Assembly (NCBI GenBank): GCA_964019425.1 | Contig: OZ025786.1 | Coordinates: 620,001-684,000 of the forward strand | Length of the DNA: 64,000 bases | DNA from: Flectonema sp. DT1601 | Taxonomy: Eukaryota > Euglenozoa > Diplonemea > Diplonemida > Diplonemidae | Reading direction: 5' to 3' | Part shown: positions 1 through 11,850 of the stretch, one piece after another | Position numbering within the stretch: position 1 is the first letter of the stretch | Layout of the letters: the number at the start of each line of letters is the position of its first letter | Translations under genes and position numbers: made by a program | The notes under the pieces: model-generated | Told to the model about the DNA's origin: nothing | Databases searched by the model: none | What the model saw: the letters and a program-made list of their open reading frames with translations, nothing else

Positions 1-1
1 C

Positions 2-683
2 ACGTCGTGGACTCTCAAAAGAAAAGCAGCGAAGATAAAAAATCAACTCAAAGAACAAGAACAGCAGGAATGCGCAAATGGAACACTTCCTTCGGTACAA
101 AGTCTTCCTTTTGATGATCCAAACATCCCGGAATGGAATGAACTCGTCAGACCTCTCGTCGGGTCTTCGTTTACTCTTCTTCAAGCGAGAGGTATACTTT
201 CAGCTATTTTATTCTTGTTGGGACGAGGTGCTCAAAAAGTACCACTTGCCTGTAAGCAAATCCAATCCATTAAAGAAACAACAAACGACAACACCAAAGG
301 GAAAAAGACTAACTGGCCTGATGAACTCGTATGTACATTTGAAAATAATATAATTCGATTTTTAATTTCTACTCTTTGAATTGTCAAAAAGAAAAGTTAC
401 AAACAAATCGAAACAGTCATCAGAAGGAGACATGGAAGAACTACCCAGTGAGTTCCCTGTGAAAGGTGAAACTGAATACGACAATGATGATGTTTTTATT
501 CAGACTGAAGGCGCTTCTATTTCTGGAAATGAATTAACAAATATCGAATCTCGTCTTCGTACTCTTGAAGTCTCTGTGTCTCCTCAACATAGTGTACAGC
601 AGTCGATGAATATTTTAATTTCTCGAATGAGTGCGCTAGAAGCGCTTCTACAACAGCGATTACCAATATCGTCTTTTCGATAG
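2..683 (+). CDS. 3' end of an unknown gene (two exons, partial)
   Basis: The frame starting at base 2 is open to 328 and reads as ordinary protein (WNELVRPLVGSSFTLLQ, then ILSAILFLLGRGAQKVP). A GTATGT donor follows at 329, and an AAACAG acceptor at 416 restores the same frame in an exon of 417-683 that ends in TAG. The joined fragment is about 197 residues. The first exon begins with a lysine/glutamine-rich helix. The second is acidic, then ends in a heptad-like helix (IESRLRTLEVSV...ILISRMSALEALLQQ) that looks like a short coiled coil. The start lies outside the window. I recognise no family. The splice call rests on frame continuity and on the similarity of its sites to other introns here. 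Confidence 0.6.
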
Positions 684-1195
684 CTGGAAAATCTGAATGC
701 TGTGGTTTTCGTTAAAACGAGCATCATTGATGAGTGAACTGTGAAGTCAAGCTTTGACTAACTGCTTCGGAAACGGTTCTAAATAATTTTAAATCTGTCT
801 TGCTTGCTTACTCTTTTCAGAGTTGATTTCAAGTACGAGATTCGATTTATTTAAAATAACTTTTCATAAAATAAAAACAACCAAAAAAAAACACTAGAAT
901 TCAACACCATTTTTATTATTGCTTTTAATGAGCTCAACAAACCAAAAAGGGACAAAATTAAGAGTTGAAAAATACGTATCATCTCTCAAAATTAGAACTC
1001 TACAGAAAGATTTTATTTACACAGCTGACTCAGCTTTCAAGTTGTGAACTGTTTCTGCAGGCTATCTGATAGTTACTTTTACACACAGGCTTCACAATGA
1101 ATACAGATAATTGATAAGGGAAACAGTTATGAGTAATCCTAGCTACTTTTTATTGAATTAATGAACAACTTCAACACACCATCAGATAACATAAA
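684..1195. other. Intergenic, no gene seen
   Basis: AT-rich spacer between the coiled-coil gene and the HEDEL gene. It must hold the terminator of the first and the promoter of the second, but I see no clear motif. An A-rich run lies near 865-895. Confidence 0.6.
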
Positions 1196-4100
1196 ATGAT
1201 TCGCACAGCGCTGCTCTCAGTAGCGATGGCTGCCGCAGGTGCGGCAGCAGAGGAGCCGCTCTTCAGCATGTCTTGCAGTGGAAGAGTTGATGTATTCCCT
1301 GGACTCCCTTACGGACTTACTGCTGACGTAAGTAATCAGCGAATGATCGCAAATAAGATGTTCGAGACCGCGAGAGACAGAGTTCGTTGCCACTGCCCAG
1401 AGTTGTCGGATGAGCAGTTTCTCGATCGCTTCTCACCTGCCAGGATTGTGTTCAATCTGCTCGGAGGAAGAGAAGAAACTAAATTAGATGACATCCCATG
1501 TCTTGATGAAGCTGATACTTACACTCGTGATCTTCACAAGTACTTAAAGGGTCTGTTACTAGGATCTGAGATCACTCTGCCAGAAACTTGCACGAGAGCA
1601 GATTTCATTGGAGAGAAGGGATGCAGATTTGAGATTGACACCACACAAGAAGTTGGAGTTAATCTTCGATTTGTCACCACAGAGTGTGCAGATGGTCCAG
1701 TTCCAGCAGGAGCTATTTATTGCGCAGGTGAGGGCTGTTCAACTCTGTTGCAGCCATGTAGTGAAGGATGCGCTAAAGGTCAGGTTTGCTCTGATGGAGA
1801 CCTGATCAACAGACTTCTTGGAATAAGTGGAGAGGAAACCACCGAACTAACTGGTCTCCAAACCATCATCGACAGCGCAGCAAGCTTCTTTGGCATCAAC
1901 GCGACCGCTTCTGTTGAGCACCTCTACCGTCTTATTGACGGAGACTTTGACAGTGAAAGGACTCTCGATGACTGTGAGGATGCTTTCAAAGCTTTTCCGT
2001 ATGACCTCGTTAGAAACTTTGTCAGAAAATTGGGATCTGCTTTTGGTAAGTCCTCAGGAATCTGCTTTCCAGATGAATGGCAGGGTGTCACTCGCTTAAT
2101 TGACCAATACGCTGTAAGATGGGAACAGATGTCTGGTCTTCCTCGAAGAGATGTCTGCAGTCCATTGAAGCCACGTACAGACTCTGACTTCAACTGGAGA
2201 AGAGGACAAATCGTATCCGAGGGAATGCAATCAGGAGGAGGATGGTGTACAGGATTCAATGATTGCAACTTTCACGTGAATGCAGGAGATTGCGAATCGA
2301 ATGATGATTTTGAATACTTTATGGCTAAGCTTTACTGCAAATACAAGCAGAAGGAAGGTTGCCAGGCTTACTCCCCATATTGCTACTGGAGCTTCAATGA
2401 GCCAGGTAAGTATAAGTGTAAGTTCAACTACACTACACAAAATGATGGAATCTTAAATAACGAATGGTTAACAAATGGACTTACTTGCTCAGACATGGAA
2501 GGACTTGCCGATGCCTGTATGGCAGCACAACAGCCTGACGTAAACTGCGAAAACGAGTACTGCGTTTGTGGTGGAGGAGTTTGGAATGCAGAGGATGAAA
2601 CTTGTGAAGAAGTAGCAGAAGAGGACCGCAAGGGCTGCCCTGACATGGTTCAGTGTTACGGAGCTTTGAACCAATGTTATGAAAAGCTAGGTGAGAACAG
2701 CGTTTACATGAAAACTGTTAATGAATGCGAGCGATTCTTTATGTGCAGATGTAAGGAGGAGTCTCAGAAATATGGATGCGACTCCCAGAACTTCTGCGGA
2801 CGTCGTTGCGCCTGTATGTACACCGAAAAGGATCGTTTCGTTGGACCGCACTGCGATCTTCGTCTCGTTAGAGGAAATGCTCCAACTCTTCTTTCATATG
2901 ATGAGTCTGATGAGAGAGGAGCTCCAATCCTCTCGTGGGAAGACAGCACTGCTGCCAACAAGCTTCGCACTGCTAAAGTTCCTAAAAACTTAGAAATCCC
3001 TTCCCGTACGGAAGCGACTGAACCACTGTTCGTATCCTCATGTGACGGACGCTTTTGGTTGTTCCCGAGTTCAAACGGAGGTTTTTCCTTCCAAGTAAGA
3101 GGGCTCGACGCACTTCTCGACTCCTTCTCAGTTAGCGCACTTCGTTCGTTCCGTTGCGCCATTGACAACGTCTCTGATGATGACAACGTTGCCCTCCAGC
3201 AACTTGCTCAGGCTTACTTCGTACACACGCCGCAGATTTATATCTCGCAGTTCTTGAAGGGGAAGACAGGTTTCGCAGAGAAAGGAACTCTCGCTGACTT
3301 CATCTTCAACTCAACTGGTGAGTCACAAGTTTACGACCTCAGCCTTGAGGATGTTGCTAACACTGCTTACCTTTCACATGGTGCAAGTTCTATGGACATC
3401 CATGGTGCTGGTTGGGCACCTCACCTTTCGGGATGGTTTTACAACGGATTGATTTCATTGCAGACAGCATTCTCTCACACTTTAAAGGGACTCGGTTACG
3501 TTGCAACAGAAAGCTGGTACTACCCGCTCATCAAATTGCAGGAAATGCAAAACGAAGATGAGCGCAATGCTAAAGTCCGCGAGATTCTTGAGGAGCGCAA
3601 GGAATTTTTAATGGCCCAACAGCAGGAACTTTCTGGATTCAAATGGCCTGGTCAGGTTAAGGTTAACAAAGTGAGTGATGATAAGATTGGAGCAAGTGTT
3701 AAGCTTCCTTCTGGACAGGCTGACTTCTTCTTCGGTCAGTGTCCAACCAACGGATTGGCTGAGATTCAGGTTGGTGTTGGAGGACGAATTGCAGACTTGT
3801 TGCACATGCGCCAGTTCTGTGGAACTAGTGAAGCTTGTGAAGGAGAATCTACTTGTCAATTGTTCCGCTACTCACTCTTTGAAACCCCAATTTATGGAGC
3901 AGACTTTATGGGTGGCTTTTTGTGGGGAGGAAACTTCACAAAGGTATGTAGTTCTGTTCCCAAATGAAAACTATTTAATCGCCGTCATCCTTTACAAAAA
4001 CCAACTCAGGGAGAAAAGGGAGGCTGTAAGATTCTATCCACCACCATCAACCAAATGGACTTCTCAACAGTTGATGAAAAGTGTCTTGGAGTACAGAAGT

Positions 4101-4400
4101 GGGCAGAAGACTTGGTATGCACATTGACTGATTACAGTAACGTTTATTATTTTATTAACGAATCGTAACCAACATAAACACCAACAGGGAGGTGTCTTCA
4201 CTGAAGTTTCAGGAGCAGCTGTTGAATTCGATCACATGATTGGATTCTGTTACTACTCAAAGAACGATATTCTTAATGAGGTCTTCGCTTTATCAAGTGA
4301 CCCATCTTCGGTTATTGATCTCAGCAGTGCTACAGTTCTTGAGAAAGCGCCTTACAATATGAAGGCTTCCAAGTCTTCCTCCCACGAAGACGAGCTGTAA
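1196..4400 (+). CDS. Secreted cysteine-rich duplicated protein with C-terminal HEDEL
   Basis: There are three exons: 1196-3943, 4010-4114 and 4188-4400. The introns are GTATGT...AACTCAG and GTATGC...CCAACAG, both in phase 0, giving about 1,021 residues. The N-terminus is a signal peptide (MIRTALLSVAMAAAGAAA). Two homologous segments follow, beginning EEPLFSMSCSGRVDVFPG near residue 19 and TEPLFVSSCDGRFWLFPS near residue 607, so the protein is an internal duplication. Between them is a cysteine-rich stretch with an EGF-like end (FCGRRCACMY...GPHCDLRL) near residues 525-560. The spliced C-terminus is HEDEL, which resembles K/HDEL retention signals, so I infer a soluble ER-lumen protein. The unspliced reading would end at 3967 and lose this tail. 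I do not recognise the family. Confidence 0.8.
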
Positions 4401-4818
4401 GACAACACAGCAACGGGGTGAGAAATGCAACAAGAAGATTGCCGAGAGTAGTACCCGCCCGATATCATTTGGATTTTAGTATTTAATTTCATCCGCACTT
4501 ATTAGTTGTTTTGTAAAGAGAGAGGAAACAAAAAAAAATCCAACAAAAGGTACTTGGTAACGACGTGAAAAAGAACAGAAGAAACACACGAAAGGTGGAC
4601 GTGTTCATTTTTTTTTTGCTGCGCAAAGTAAATAAAGTAAATATTCCGTAATCCATTTTGTGGCTTCTCCTAACTGAGCACATTCTTTGCAACAGAAAAA
4701 AGTAGTTTGTGTTGTATCTTCCATGTCTTGTGTAGGCATACTTTCTTTATGAGTTCTGAATGCTTGTGCGACATAGGTATTCGGTGAGATTTTCATTCCA
4801 TATTTCAAGAGAAAAAAG

Positions 4819-4849
<31 letters not shown>

Positions 4850-5722
4850 TTGCTATTTTATAACATGTCCTTACATAAGGTTGGGTATTGTTCATGGTAA
4901 TTGAGGATTATAAGGGAGGCTTTTTCTTTTTTTCTCTTTTATTTCCCTTTTTCAAAAGCTCCTTGCCTCTTCCCCTTGCAATTGCAGTCAGAAACGTTGA
5001 TTGTATTGCACGGAAATGTTCATAATTTCTTACAGAGGGATACAGCATGTTGTTTTAATTAGTTGTGAAAGCGCTACACGGGAGTGTATCACATTCGTAC
5101 ATGATTGCTCCCCTCTCCACTATATTTTGTTTTCATTTTTTGACGTTGGGAACACTACTTTGATTAGTATTTCAGTATCCCGTTTGTTCCCTCCCCCCTG
5201 TACTCCCCGCACCCCATTTCCTTTCTTTTTGTCTTTTTCTCCCTCGATATTGTGTGAAAGGAAGTGAATGAGCGTTCTTTCAAAAAAAAAAAAAAAGAAG
5301 GCAAAAAAAAAAAAAAAAAAAAGGAGGGGAAAATAAAAGGAAAATAAAAGAAGAAGAAAAACTCTTTCGTTTACGACTATGAAAACGACGATTGTTAAGC
5401 CACAGGTCCCCGTTCGCATTCTGCAGGAAAGTGGCAAAGCAGCTGAATCAGCTTCCACTCCAGTGTTCGCATCTTCACAGTAAGTGGTCAGATGCCAAAA
5501 AGAAAACAAAAAAGAAACAGAGGGGTGGCTTCCACCACTTCCATTTATATAACACTGGAAGCTTCATTATTGTATTGTGATTCTCACTTTGCTTTATTTT
5601 ATCTCTTGCAGCCTGATTACCTTTTGAGATGTCATCCGAACGTTGAGGAAAGCTGCTCTCTTTTAAGTGATTCTCATTTCATATTTCAGCAAATCGATAA
5701 AATAGGCGACACACAATAAATA
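4401..5722 (+). other. Intergenic with long poly(A) runs and a probable 5' leader intron
   Basis: The region holds an oligo(A) run of more than 30 bases near 4811-4845 and shorter runs near 5281-5321. ATG 5379 opens a short frame (MKTTIVKPQVPVRILQESGK) that reaches a good GTAAGT donor at 5480. An acceptor TCTTGCAG ends at 5611. Splicing these gives a frame that stops shortly after and does not join the surface-protein ORF at 5723. The simplest reading is a 5' leader intron with an upstream ORF for the gene that follows. Confidence 0.4.
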
Positions 5723-8700
5723 ATGACGTTAGCAATCACAGCCAGTCTCGTATTGGCTGTGTGGCCAATTAATATTGATCCGTTTTATATTGGACCTGTT
5801 CCACCAACGATTACTATTGATGAGAATGATTCACCGTCGACACTAACGTACCCGGCATTCGCGTCGGGAATATTTACAGAAGCAGGTATTGGAGCTAATG
5901 TTTATACCTGGGGGATGAATAGGCAGCAGAGATTCTTTTTTGATATCGAAATCACAGATCAGGCACCTGCTTTGCCACACGTTCTGTTTGATTCTTATCC
6001 AACAATGTCTCCAGCTTCCGGAACATGTCGCGCAGTTGTAGTGTCAGGTGTTCCGACAGTTGAACTGTGCACACCTGTCTTATCAAATCTTCAGTTTAAA
6101 ATGCTTCCAGAAGTTTCTGGTTGGGTTGATTTAGACTTAATTATCCGTGATGACTACGGTGGTGAGTACCGTCGTCCATTTCGTATTAACATCCTCGAAA
6201 AGAATGACCCGAGTTCTTTCGAACTGTTCCCAAATGGAAGAAGGAGAATAGAAGTTTATGAAGACTCTTGTAATGAAATAAGTGGATTTGTTTATAGCCA
6301 TGACCAGGGTGGTCCTTGGGAACACTTTGGTGGTGAGAGATTAGAATATCAACTTTTCCCATCAACACCATATAATTATGCAACCACTGGTATACTTGAT
6401 ATCTTTCAGGGGAACTTGAACCCTGGAATTTGCGACCATTCGATGGGATCAGCGTATGGGGCTTGTGAAACAACTCCAAAACTTGGAAGGGGAGCTGGAC
6501 ACACCGGGTTGACGGTGTCTTACCCGGCGGGAACTCTCTCCTTTTGTATGGCTCAAGATGCCGTAGATACTGTTGACATTGCAATGCATTGTATTGATTA
6601 TTGCACTCCTGGGCAAAGTTTAATTCCAGACATGGTCGCACGTAATTGGCCCTGTACTATTGACGCTGGGACATACTGTCCTCAACACCAATTTGAAATT
6701 GCTGTTCTTCCTGTTAACGATCCACCTGGTAGGTGTCCTGATCCACAGCGCCGGTCTATAACTGTTTCGGAATGCACAGAAATAGGAAATACAAACACTG
6801 GAGGATGTCCTCACAGTATTTATTTATATCCAACTTCAGGTAATGGATGGATGACACCAGGAGGAGGTCCAGATGAGAGAACACAGAGAGTCCATGTTGA
6901 AGTAACAGAAAAGGAGCCGAATATCTACGAAGAGCGGCCAGAGTTTGACGAAGCTACCGGCAGGTTGACTTTCAAGTTGAAGACTTTCGCAAATACTTTC
7001 GACAACAAAGACACAATTACTTTATCATTTCATGATGACGGTGGTGTTAACTATCAGTGGTGTTCTGGTCATTCTGGACCGGTATGTCCTTTCGGAGAGG
7101 ATGCTCGTTATTGCCCAATTTTGTTAACAATAACAGCTGTCAATGAACCCCCTCTGTGGGATAAAGGATCCGATCCATTCATTTGGGAAGATGATCCTCT
7201 TCTTAGAATAGCCGGGTTTGCTAGTAAGATAAGTGCTGGAATAGATCCTAACGAACAGGGTCAAAAACTAACCTTCTCTTGCAGAACTAATGACTCTTCT
7301 CTTGTTGATGTTCTTCCAAAGATCGAATCGCCATCTGGTGATTTGGAGTTCAAACCTGCTGAGAATCAGTTCGGTGTTTTGGAAGTCACCTGCGGACTCA
7401 GCGACCAAGTTGACGTCACGGAAAAGACTTTTTTAATTCACGTTCAACCAGTGAATGATTGCCCGTCATTTAACGTAACTCAATCCAGAGTTTATTGTGA
7501 AGAAGGATCCTCATTTAGTGAAGTGGTTGGCATGCCGTTTGCTGGTGCGGCAAACGAAGCTTCGCAGACTTTTAGTTATCGAATATGGTTACATCCTAGA
7601 TTCGGACTTGGAGAGATCTTTAACGAACACCCATCTGTGGACGAAAACTCTGTATTACGTTTCTCATGTCTGGAGGGTAAACAAGGAAGCACAACAATCA
7701 GGGCAACTGTAACAGATTCTGGTCAGCCAAGTTCAATTCCTCCTCATTGTAATGAAGGTCAGGCAGTTGATTTAACTCTAGTCTGTGTGGCACATAATAA
7801 TCCTCCGTCATTTGAGATAATTGAAGATGTCGTAGTTTGGCGTAATGAAGGATTAATTCAATTAGATCGTCACGCAATAAAAATTGACAAAGGAAGTCCT
7901 CTTGAAGGTCATCAGACACTTCGATTCGAGCTCACAGACTACGACACGTCGCTGTTTGTTTCAAACTCACTTGTGATTGATCCGTTCACTGGGAAATTAA
8001 CATTCACCACAGCGCAAGATAAAATCGGAACTACATTAGTAACTGCTAAACTGTACGATGATGGTGATGCTCCGTGGAATGTTTCTCCACCTGTTGTGTT
8101 TCGCATAACAATTAAACCAGAAACATCACCTACTTTCACCGCAGGGGAGACTATCTATATCGCAGAAGACACTCTTTCTCTCAATCAGTTGTGGGCAACA
8201 GAAATTAATGCTGGAGGACTGTTACCTTATCACTTCGAAGTTGATCCTACCTGTCAAAATGATTCTTTACTCAGCACTCCGCTAACTGTGACGAAGGATG
8301 TCGGAACTGGTGGTATTCTGAACGTCGCTGGGATTGTCACGGATGCCAACGGAAAGATTTCCTGCCCTGTTTGCATAGTTAACAGCGACAACTCAACTTG
8401 CGAAGATCTCAACATCGTTATTTATAAAGTGAACGACCCTCCAATATTTACAATACTACAACCCGATGTTACAATACAAGAAGACGCTGGTAACATTATC
8501 GTGAATAATGTAATTGGTGGAGCTGTTGCTGGTCCCTTAGACGAGCAACTGAGTCAGAAAATTGATTTCGTCGTTCACGTCATTAGCAGTGGTGGTGACG
8601 CTCACGGTCAACATTTACTACTGTCACCTCCAACGGTCATAAATAGTAGTCACTTGTTAATACATCCGGCATCTGATGCTTGGGGTGAAACAACACTTAT

Positions 8701-10582
8701 AATAAATTGTACTGACTATTCCCTCGGCAGTAAATCATTATCAACTACTCACACAGTTCATTTAACAGTCGCATCAGTAAACGATCCACCGATCTTTACA
8801 CCTGGTGATAATATTAGTATTAATGCTGTTAATGGGAATGTTATATTGAAGTGGGCGTCAGACATTTCAGCTGGAGCGGAAGATGAACAGCACACACAGA
8901 CTTTGACATTTCTGCTGACGCCAATCTCAGTAGAGTCTCTCGACAGCAGTGTTTCTGTTTCTAACTTGTCTGCGTTGTTTGTTACGGATCCTCACCTGAG
9001 CTCTGATGGTACTCTTCAGATCAAACCCACGGCAACTGCGATCGGAGATGTTGTTTTCAAAGTCGTTCTTAGCGATGACGGCTCTCCAGTTGCGAGTTCT
9101 GATGCGGCGTATTTAAAAGTTTCGTTATCAAGACCAGAAGTGTACACACCTCCTTCCTGGACTGGAGATGTGAAGCCTAATAAAATAATTGGTGTTATTG
9201 AAGACTCTGATTCGTATCAAAACATGTCGTGGGGTAGTCTGGATATGCCACCCTCGAAGTACAACAGTTTATTTATAATTAAATTAGTAAGCGGTGGTAG
9301 TTTACTTATAGGATCTCCAACAATATCTGAAGTTGGTAGCAGATTGTCAAATGGTACGCAGACTGTCGGACTTTCATTTTCTGTTGGTCCGAATCGATTT
9401 GGTGATGTTCACTTTGAATTTATAATAAAAGACGACAAGTCAGAATCTAATCCTTTTGTCTTCACTATTCGAATTACTCCCGTAAATGATCCACCGAGTT
9501 TCACAGTTATGGAGAAGAGCCGAGTGTTGCATATCGAAAGTCCTTCAGAAACGATTGTCAGCAGAATACCTTGGGCAGTACCAGAGCTATCCACAGCTGG
9601 TCCATTTGAAGATAGCGTTCAGTCAATTGAATTCATCACAAATGACACTGGTATTGAAGTTGGTATATTTGATAAAGGAGGTGTTTCTGTTGACAAGGAA
9701 GACGGAACTATTTCCTTTACTGTCAAAGCGAATTCTGAAGGAATTGCGGTGGCTTCAACTTACGCAAGAGACAACGGGGGTCTTGTTGAAGGAGGTATTG
9801 GAAGTCCTTTACAAACTGATCCGATTGCTACGGTGATTAGAGTCACCACGAGTAAAGTTTCTATTACCACAACTCTTCCTAAATCACTTTCTGACTGGAA
9901 CAGTTTAGCATCTTCCAGTTCAACCGCCAGTCCAGTGGAAATCACTGCGAAGGAAGCCGAGATCACTGCTCTTGAACAGAGCCTTCTTTTAGATCCGACA
10001 AATATCGCTCTTAAGAATCAGCTTCAGACCGAAAAGGGGAAGCTCGCTTCATTGAAGGGTGAATCTGTTCCACTGAAAGCCGACGGTGGTGTGCTGCCGG
10101 TCGCTCAGGAGAATGGGTTTGTTTCAACTTTCAGAAAGAACATCAGCAACGCTCTTAATATCGAAGAGAATGATATCGCAATTGAGAAGGTTATCGAGTC
10201 ACCTTCTGGGGCTGTTGTCGTCTGGTCGACTACAAACACAACGACTGCAACATTTATGAGTGAAAAGGGAAATGTTACGAATGGCTATTACATCAATTCT
10301 ACTATTCCAATTCTTCCAACGTTGACTCCTTTCGTTGCACTTCCTCCTCCTCCATCAGATCCGCTGTTCTCAGACTTAGAACTCGCTCTACTTATTATAG
10401 GTTGTGTTTTAGCAGTCATCCTCATCGCTGCTGCTATTTGGAAATATCGATCATCTCCTTCGAACATTAAATCTAAACCAGAAGAACGAGAACTAGAGAA
10501 CCGATCAAAGCAACAAAACGAGTTGCAGAAAGAAAGTGTTTCTGACGAAGGTATCACTCTGTCGATTGAATCTGACATGTAA
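5723..10582 (+). CDS. Large single-pass surface protein with cadherin-like repeats
   Basis: One uninterrupted ORF of 1,619 residues. A short hydrophobic N-terminus (MTLAITASLVLAVWPI) serves as the signal peptide. About ten extracellular repeats of roughly 100-130 residues follow. Many end in the linker VNDPP or a variant (VNDPPGRCP, VNEPPLWD, VNDCPSF, VNDPPIFT twice, VNDPPSFT), and several contain DDGG or DDGSP turns. This is the pattern of cadherin-like and related beta-sandwich repeats that bind calcium between domains. A heptad-like helix lies near residues 1405-1455. A transmembrane segment (LALLIIGCVLAVILIAAAIW) lies near residues 1553-1573, followed by a charged tail of about 45 residues. 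The likely role is adhesion or surface coat. The ligand is unknown. Confidence 0.85.
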   Translation: MTLAITASLVLAVWPINIDPFYIGPVPPTITIDENDSPSTLTYPAFASGIFTEAGIGANVYTWGMNRQQRFFFDIEITDQAPALPHVLFDSYPTMSPASGTCRAVVVSGVPTVELCTPVLSNLQFKMLPEVSGWVDLDLIIRDDYGGEYRRPFRINILEKNDPSSFELFPNGRRRIEVYEDSCNEISGFVYSHDQGGPWEHFGGERLEYQLFPSTPYNYATTGILDIFQGNLNPGICDHSMGSAYGACETTPKLGRGAGHTGLTVSYPAGTLSFCMAQDAVDTVDIAMHCIDYCTPGQSLIPDMVARNWPCTIDAGTYCPQHQFEIAVLPVNDPPGRCPDPQRRSITVSECTEIGNTNTGGCPHSIYLYPTSGNGWMTPGGGPDERTQRVHVEVTEKEPNIYEERPEFDEATGRLTFKLKTFANTFDNKDTITLSFHDDGGVNYQWCSGHSGPVCPFGEDARYCPILLTITAVNEPPLWDKGSDPFIWEDDPLLRIAGFASKISAGIDPNEQGQKLTFSCRTNDSSLVDVLPKIESPSGDLEFKPAENQFGVLEVTCGLSDQVDVTEKTFLIHVQPVNDCPSFNVTQSRVYCEEGSSFSEVVGMPFAGAANEASQTFSYRIWLHPRFGLGEIFNEHPSVDENSVLRFSCLEGKQGSTTIRATVTDSGQPSSIPPHCNEGQAVDLTLVCVAHNNPPSFEIIEDVVVWRNEGLIQLDRHAIKIDKGSPLEGHQTLRFELTDYDTSLFVSNSLVIDPFTGKLTFTTAQDKIGTTLVTAKLYDDGDAPWNVSPPVVFRITIKPETSPTFTAGETIYIAEDTLSLNQLWATEINAGGLLPYHFEVDPTCQNDSLLSTPLTVTKDVGTGGILNVAGIVTDANGKISCPVCIVNSDNSTCEDLNIVIYKVNDPPIFTILQPDVTIQEDAGNIIVNNVIGGAVAGPLDEQLSQKIDFVVHVISSGGDAHGQHLLLSPPTVINSSHLLIHPASDAWGETTLIINCTDYSLGSKSLSTTHTVHLTVASVNDPPIFTPGDNISINAVNGNVILKWASDISAGAEDEQHTQTLTFLLTPISVESLDSSVSVSNLSALFVTDPHLSSDGTLQIKPTATAIGDVVFKVVLSDDGSPVASSDAAYLKVSLSRPEVYTPPSWTGDVKPNKIIGVIEDSDSYQNMSWGSLDMPPSKYNSLFIIKLVSGGSLLIGSPTISEVGSRLSNGTQTVGLSFSVGPNRFGDVHFEFIIKDDKSESNPFVFTIRITPVNDPPSFTVMEKSRVLHIESPSETIVSRIPWAVPELSTAGPFEDSVQSIEFITNDTGIEVGIFDKGGVSVDKEDGTISFTVKANSEGIAVASTYARDNGGLVEGGIGSPLQTDPIATVIRVTTSKVSITTTLPKSLSDWNSLASSSSTASPVEITAKEAEITALEQSLLLDPTNIALKNQLQTEKGKLASLKGESVPLKADGGVLPVAQENGFVSTFRKNISNALNIEENDIAIEKVIESPSGAVVVWSTTNTTTATFMSEKGNVTNGYYINSTIPILPTLTPFVALPPPPSDPLFSDLELALLIIGCVLAVILIAAAIWKYRSSPSNIKSKPEERELENRSKQQNELQKESVSDEGITLSIESDM

Positions 10583-11850
10583 TACTCTCTTGGTACTTTA
10601 TGCTGGTAAACAACTTTTTTATTTATCACCCGAGCAAACTAAAGCGATTATCTTGTCCTTCGCCCTAGGTGATGATCATCATCAGACTGACTGCTGAATG
10701 TTTTGTCAACAAGTGACACACATTGTTATTTATTATTAAGGTAATGATTTAATTACTTAAAACGTAGAAGGAAACATACTCTTCCTTTATGGGGCGATGA
10801 CAGCCGAATAAGAAACACAGTTATCGTTTCTAATAAAGGTGCAGTTCAAATCGCTGTTTGTGAAACGAGTGGACTTTTTTTTTTTTTCAGTCTTTTTTTT
10901 TCAGTATTTTCAGTTTCGTCAATTATTTAGCCTTGTGCGGCGTGCATATTGTTTTTTTTTTTTTTGTATTGTTGTTGTTGTAATCGACCACCTGTTGGAG
11001 GTTGGAATAAATTTGATACGTGCTCCTTATTAGATTAAGAAATCGTTTGAGGGATTTATGTTTCAGTTTTACAGAGCAGACGTAACTCTAACACAGAAGT
11101 AATCGTCAACTCTTTGCGACCAATCATTTCATTATTTTAATGACTGGGTTTATTTCATTTTCTTATTAACCAATAGTCACTAAGTTGTAACAACACTTTA
11201 TCACATTGAAACGGCAGTATTTTGGGGAAAACCAACACAACATCTGAAACAATAAAAGACGAATAGTCAAGTATTTCAAATAACGAAATACCCAAAGACG
11301 ATAGAGTCATATTTTCAGGTATTTGTTGAGGTGACTAATTCAGGTGGCGTTATAAAACGCTTATATATTCGCAGTCACTTTCTCTCAACATCATGCACCG
11401 CCCTTTTGCTGTGGGCAGTGATTTTTTCCCTTTTACTTTATTTTTTTTTTGGTTTTGATCTGTTTTTGGTACTTTCGCTTAGTCCCCCCTTCCCCGGTTG
11501 GTTTCTTCTTTTGCGCTGTTAATCTGGAAATGATACGAATTGCTGTCCATTCCATCATCGACATTGATATCGAAATTACTTCGATTAGATTGCGGGAGTT
11601 CTTGCGGCGCTCGCTATGTTTTTTTTTCTTTTCTTTTTTTTCTTTCTTTTCCTTTTTTATTTGGTGAATTGAAGTTATCGAATCGCAACATTCTTTTTTT
11701 TTGTGCGCCATCAAATTAATTACCAATTAACCAACTATTCCTCTTTATCACAGCAACAAATTGAAATAGACTGGAGAGGACAATAATAGATTTTATTTAG
11801 TTTATAACATTAATTCTTTATCTAAAACAGCAAACAAGAAAACGAGGGCT
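10583..11850. other. Intergenic, T-rich, no gene seen
   Basis: AT-rich spacer with oligo(T) runs near 10,867-10,898, 10,951-10,965, 11,441 and 11,620-11,660. An AAAACAG sequence ending at 11,830, just upstream of the next ATG, could be the acceptor of a leader intron. No convincing coding frame was found. Confidence 0.6.
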
